Of a stretch of 64,000 nt of DNA, positions 62,253-64,000 are shown piece after piece. The DNA comes from Monoplex corrugatus. Lineage: Eukaryota > Mollusca > Gastropoda > Littorinimorpha > Ranellidae. The number at the start of each line of letters is the position of its first letter. The stretch's first letter is position 1. Below the pieces are notes generated by a model. That model did not search any database and was not told the origin of the DNA. It saw nothing but the letters and a program-made list of their open reading frames with translations. The stretch lies in the NCBI GenBank assembly GCA_030674185.1, contig CM060307.1, positions 59,475,981 through 59,539,980 on the forward strand, written 5' to 3'. Position numbers and translations under genes: made by a program.

Positions 62253-64000
62253 ACATACACACTGGTTTCAAATGAGGACTATGGATAACGGAAAGAAACC
62301 AGAAAAACACGAAAATCGAATCAGAACGCGTATTTAATGTAACGAAAGAAAAGCAACTTTTCGGCCTTGTCCTTTGTCAAACATAAATGTAAAATAACAA
62401 ATAAATAACGAACAACAAACACAAAAACTGGTGTAAAAACATTTTCTCTTGCTCGACGAAATAACAGAGAAGTTAGTTGTTTTTTTGTTTATTTGTTGTC
62501 TTAATGTTTACGCTGAGCAAAGGCTAGTTGACCAAAAATGTGGGCCTGTCTTGTCTTGTTACATCAAATACAACTTCTGATTCAATTTTAGTGTTTTGTG
62601 GATCCTGTTTGTTTGAACGCGGGCGGTCATATTTGTGTTGGATTATAAGTAACGAAAAATGTAATTTTGTGGTATAGAAAAAGAAATTGTTCATTATGAA
62701 TTTGGCGGTGTTAGTAATTGAGTACTTCTGGGGGAAACTTTGAATATCTTCTCAGTGGAACTGAAACTATGAATCATCTAAAGTTTACTGAAAGTTTATT
62801 TCTCTGTGGAATTGAATGCCATAAAAACAATGTTAATGACTTTGCATACTTTTTGCTGAAGGTGTAACTAAATACACGCCAGCTTGAAATAGCTGTTAGA
62901 GAAGAACTTTAAAAAATGGTAAAAGTATTACATCTGTGAGTGTAAAAACTGAAATAGCAGCCATTAGATGAACGATGTAACACAGAGGAATATAACGCAA
63001 GTGTAGGTAGGCTATGAAGCAAACTCACTCTACATTCACATGGTACAATTACGGTCATACTCATTCACAGAAACAGAAACAGAGTATTTTGTGCTCCCGA
63101 ACCAACAAGAACATCACCTAATATTATTATTATATTTGCTCTGGCGCACCTCTCCAATGATTTATGTGCAACTGTTGTTGCTCTGCTATCTATACCATAC
63201 TCATGTCTCTGTCTGTACAGATTTTTCTTTTTATCATAAGGTCAACCATGCTGGTGTAGTTCTGCTTACACTCGTCCTGAATGTTGAAGATAAAGAATAT
63301 CTCTCCGGTTGGTGGCGTGCCACACTTTGGGAGACATAGATTATAATATACACATGGATTTTACATCTATGACTGCATGTTGTATGATTATGTAACTATC
63401 AGTGCAAAAAATCAATAAAAATGGTTACAAAGACAAAGGTTAAGATCAACAAGGAATTCAAATCATTCACACAAAAATATACGAGAGTAGGCAACCCATA
63501 ACGTCTGCACCTTACTCATAACTGCTGCTTTCCGTGTTGATTTTGTTGCTTTGCGATAGCACCGGAGTGTTCGTTCTGGGGCACAAACCTGGGAGACGAG
63601 TATCAAGACCTTGGGCTGTCCACACATCAGGATCCCCCTCCCCCCCCCCTCCCTTGGCCTAACTGATGTAGTCCAGTACGTCTGGCATCAGCTTGGCTGC
63701 AGGAGCTGTTTGAAGGTGGTGCGATTCGCCATGTAATCGCCTAAAGGGCCGCTTTCACAGCCGTTGAAAAGTTAACATCATCTGCCTGGTCCGTTGGGAT
63801 GCCCAGTCCTCATACTTGCCCATACTCAGGGACTGGTTCGTTGGCGGTTGGGCATATCCACACGACGGTGGGACATGAAGATGCACGTTTAGAGGGACAG
63901 ACCTCTTCTGCCTTCACCCGGTGATACCGCCAATGAGGTACCCGGTCGTGCAGTGACAAACTGTAATAATGGGAGATGCTATGACATGTTGTTACAGGTA
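60661..64000. other. Intergenic, right edge
   Basis: No gene I can support. It contains a TG tract (61180-61250), a tandem pair with AAGCTTGT (61960-62150) leading into CA tracts (62019-62250), and a poly-C run (63626-63650). The GC-richer last 400 bases (63560-64000) show no recognisable domain in any frame. Confidence 0.45.
61960..62252. repeat. Tandem duplication plus CA microsatellite
   Basis: AAGTGGAATTTATGTTTTTG GGAGATTTTATGTATATATA AGCTTGTATG is followed 107 bp later by AAGTGGTATTTGTTTTGGGG AGGTTTTATGTATGTATAAG CTTGTGTG; each runs into a CA tract. Confidence 0.85.

Noticed and set aside
63560..64000. Possible exon at the right edge
   Set aside because: GC content rises, but no frame is long or shows a known domain, and there is no clear splice context within the window.

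Overview
The window is eukaryotic nuclear DNA. It has GT-AG introns of 1-5 kb, long CA/TG and GA/CT microsatellites, many decayed transposons and low coding density. The gene content and repeat types (DIRS-like retroelements, RNase-H LINEs, mariner, piggyBac, and tails resembling invertebrate SINE/LINE ends) suggest a marine invertebrate, most likely a gastropod or other mollusc. The taxon is an inference.

Three protein-coding genes are supported. (1) On the + strand, 3084-11697, the last four exons of an ankyrin-repeat and SOCS-box (ASB-like) protein; its 5' end lies outside the window or was not found. (2) On the - strand, 45378-26395, a complete 14-exon gene for V-type proton ATPase subunit B (about 524 aa). 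All splice sites and phases agree, but exon 12 lacks one base inside the family signature, which is either an assembly error or a real lesion. (3) On the + strand, 48048-57537, a four-coding-exon leucine-rich-repeat protein (about 520 aa) of the RNI/FBXL/AMN1 type. Genes 2 and 3 are head to head, and a CLEAR/M-box-like palindrome, GTCATGTGAC, lies 17 bp upstream of the V-ATPase start codon.

The rest is a record of mobile DNA. Elements flanked by TTAA recur: a piggyBac element with decayed transposase (7821-9565), a second piggyBac transposase remnant (32131-32952), a 374-bp element (27603-27976) and three copies of a palindromic nonautonomous element (1241-1459, 32589-32769, 56448-56633). One palindromic copy interrupts a LINE reading frame exactly at TTAA, and removing it restores the frame. 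A mariner copy (33229-34563) has both inverted repeats and its TA duplication. A 3.44-kb insertion of unknown type (3767-7205) sits in an ASB intron, with short inverted repeats, a 7-bp target duplication and a neighbouring uninterrupted copy of the target. DIRS-like elements occur at 13.6-15.8 kb and 28-30.6 kb; an RNase-H LINE inserted into one of them. Other LINE fragments are at 46.1-47.2, 53.9-56.7 and 60.1-60.7 kb.

The 12-25 kb interval and 59-64 kb hold no gene I can support, only duplications and repeats. Two long inverted repeats around CA/TG tracts (40.75-41.05 and 48.45-49.33 kb) are either foldback elements or assembly artefacts.
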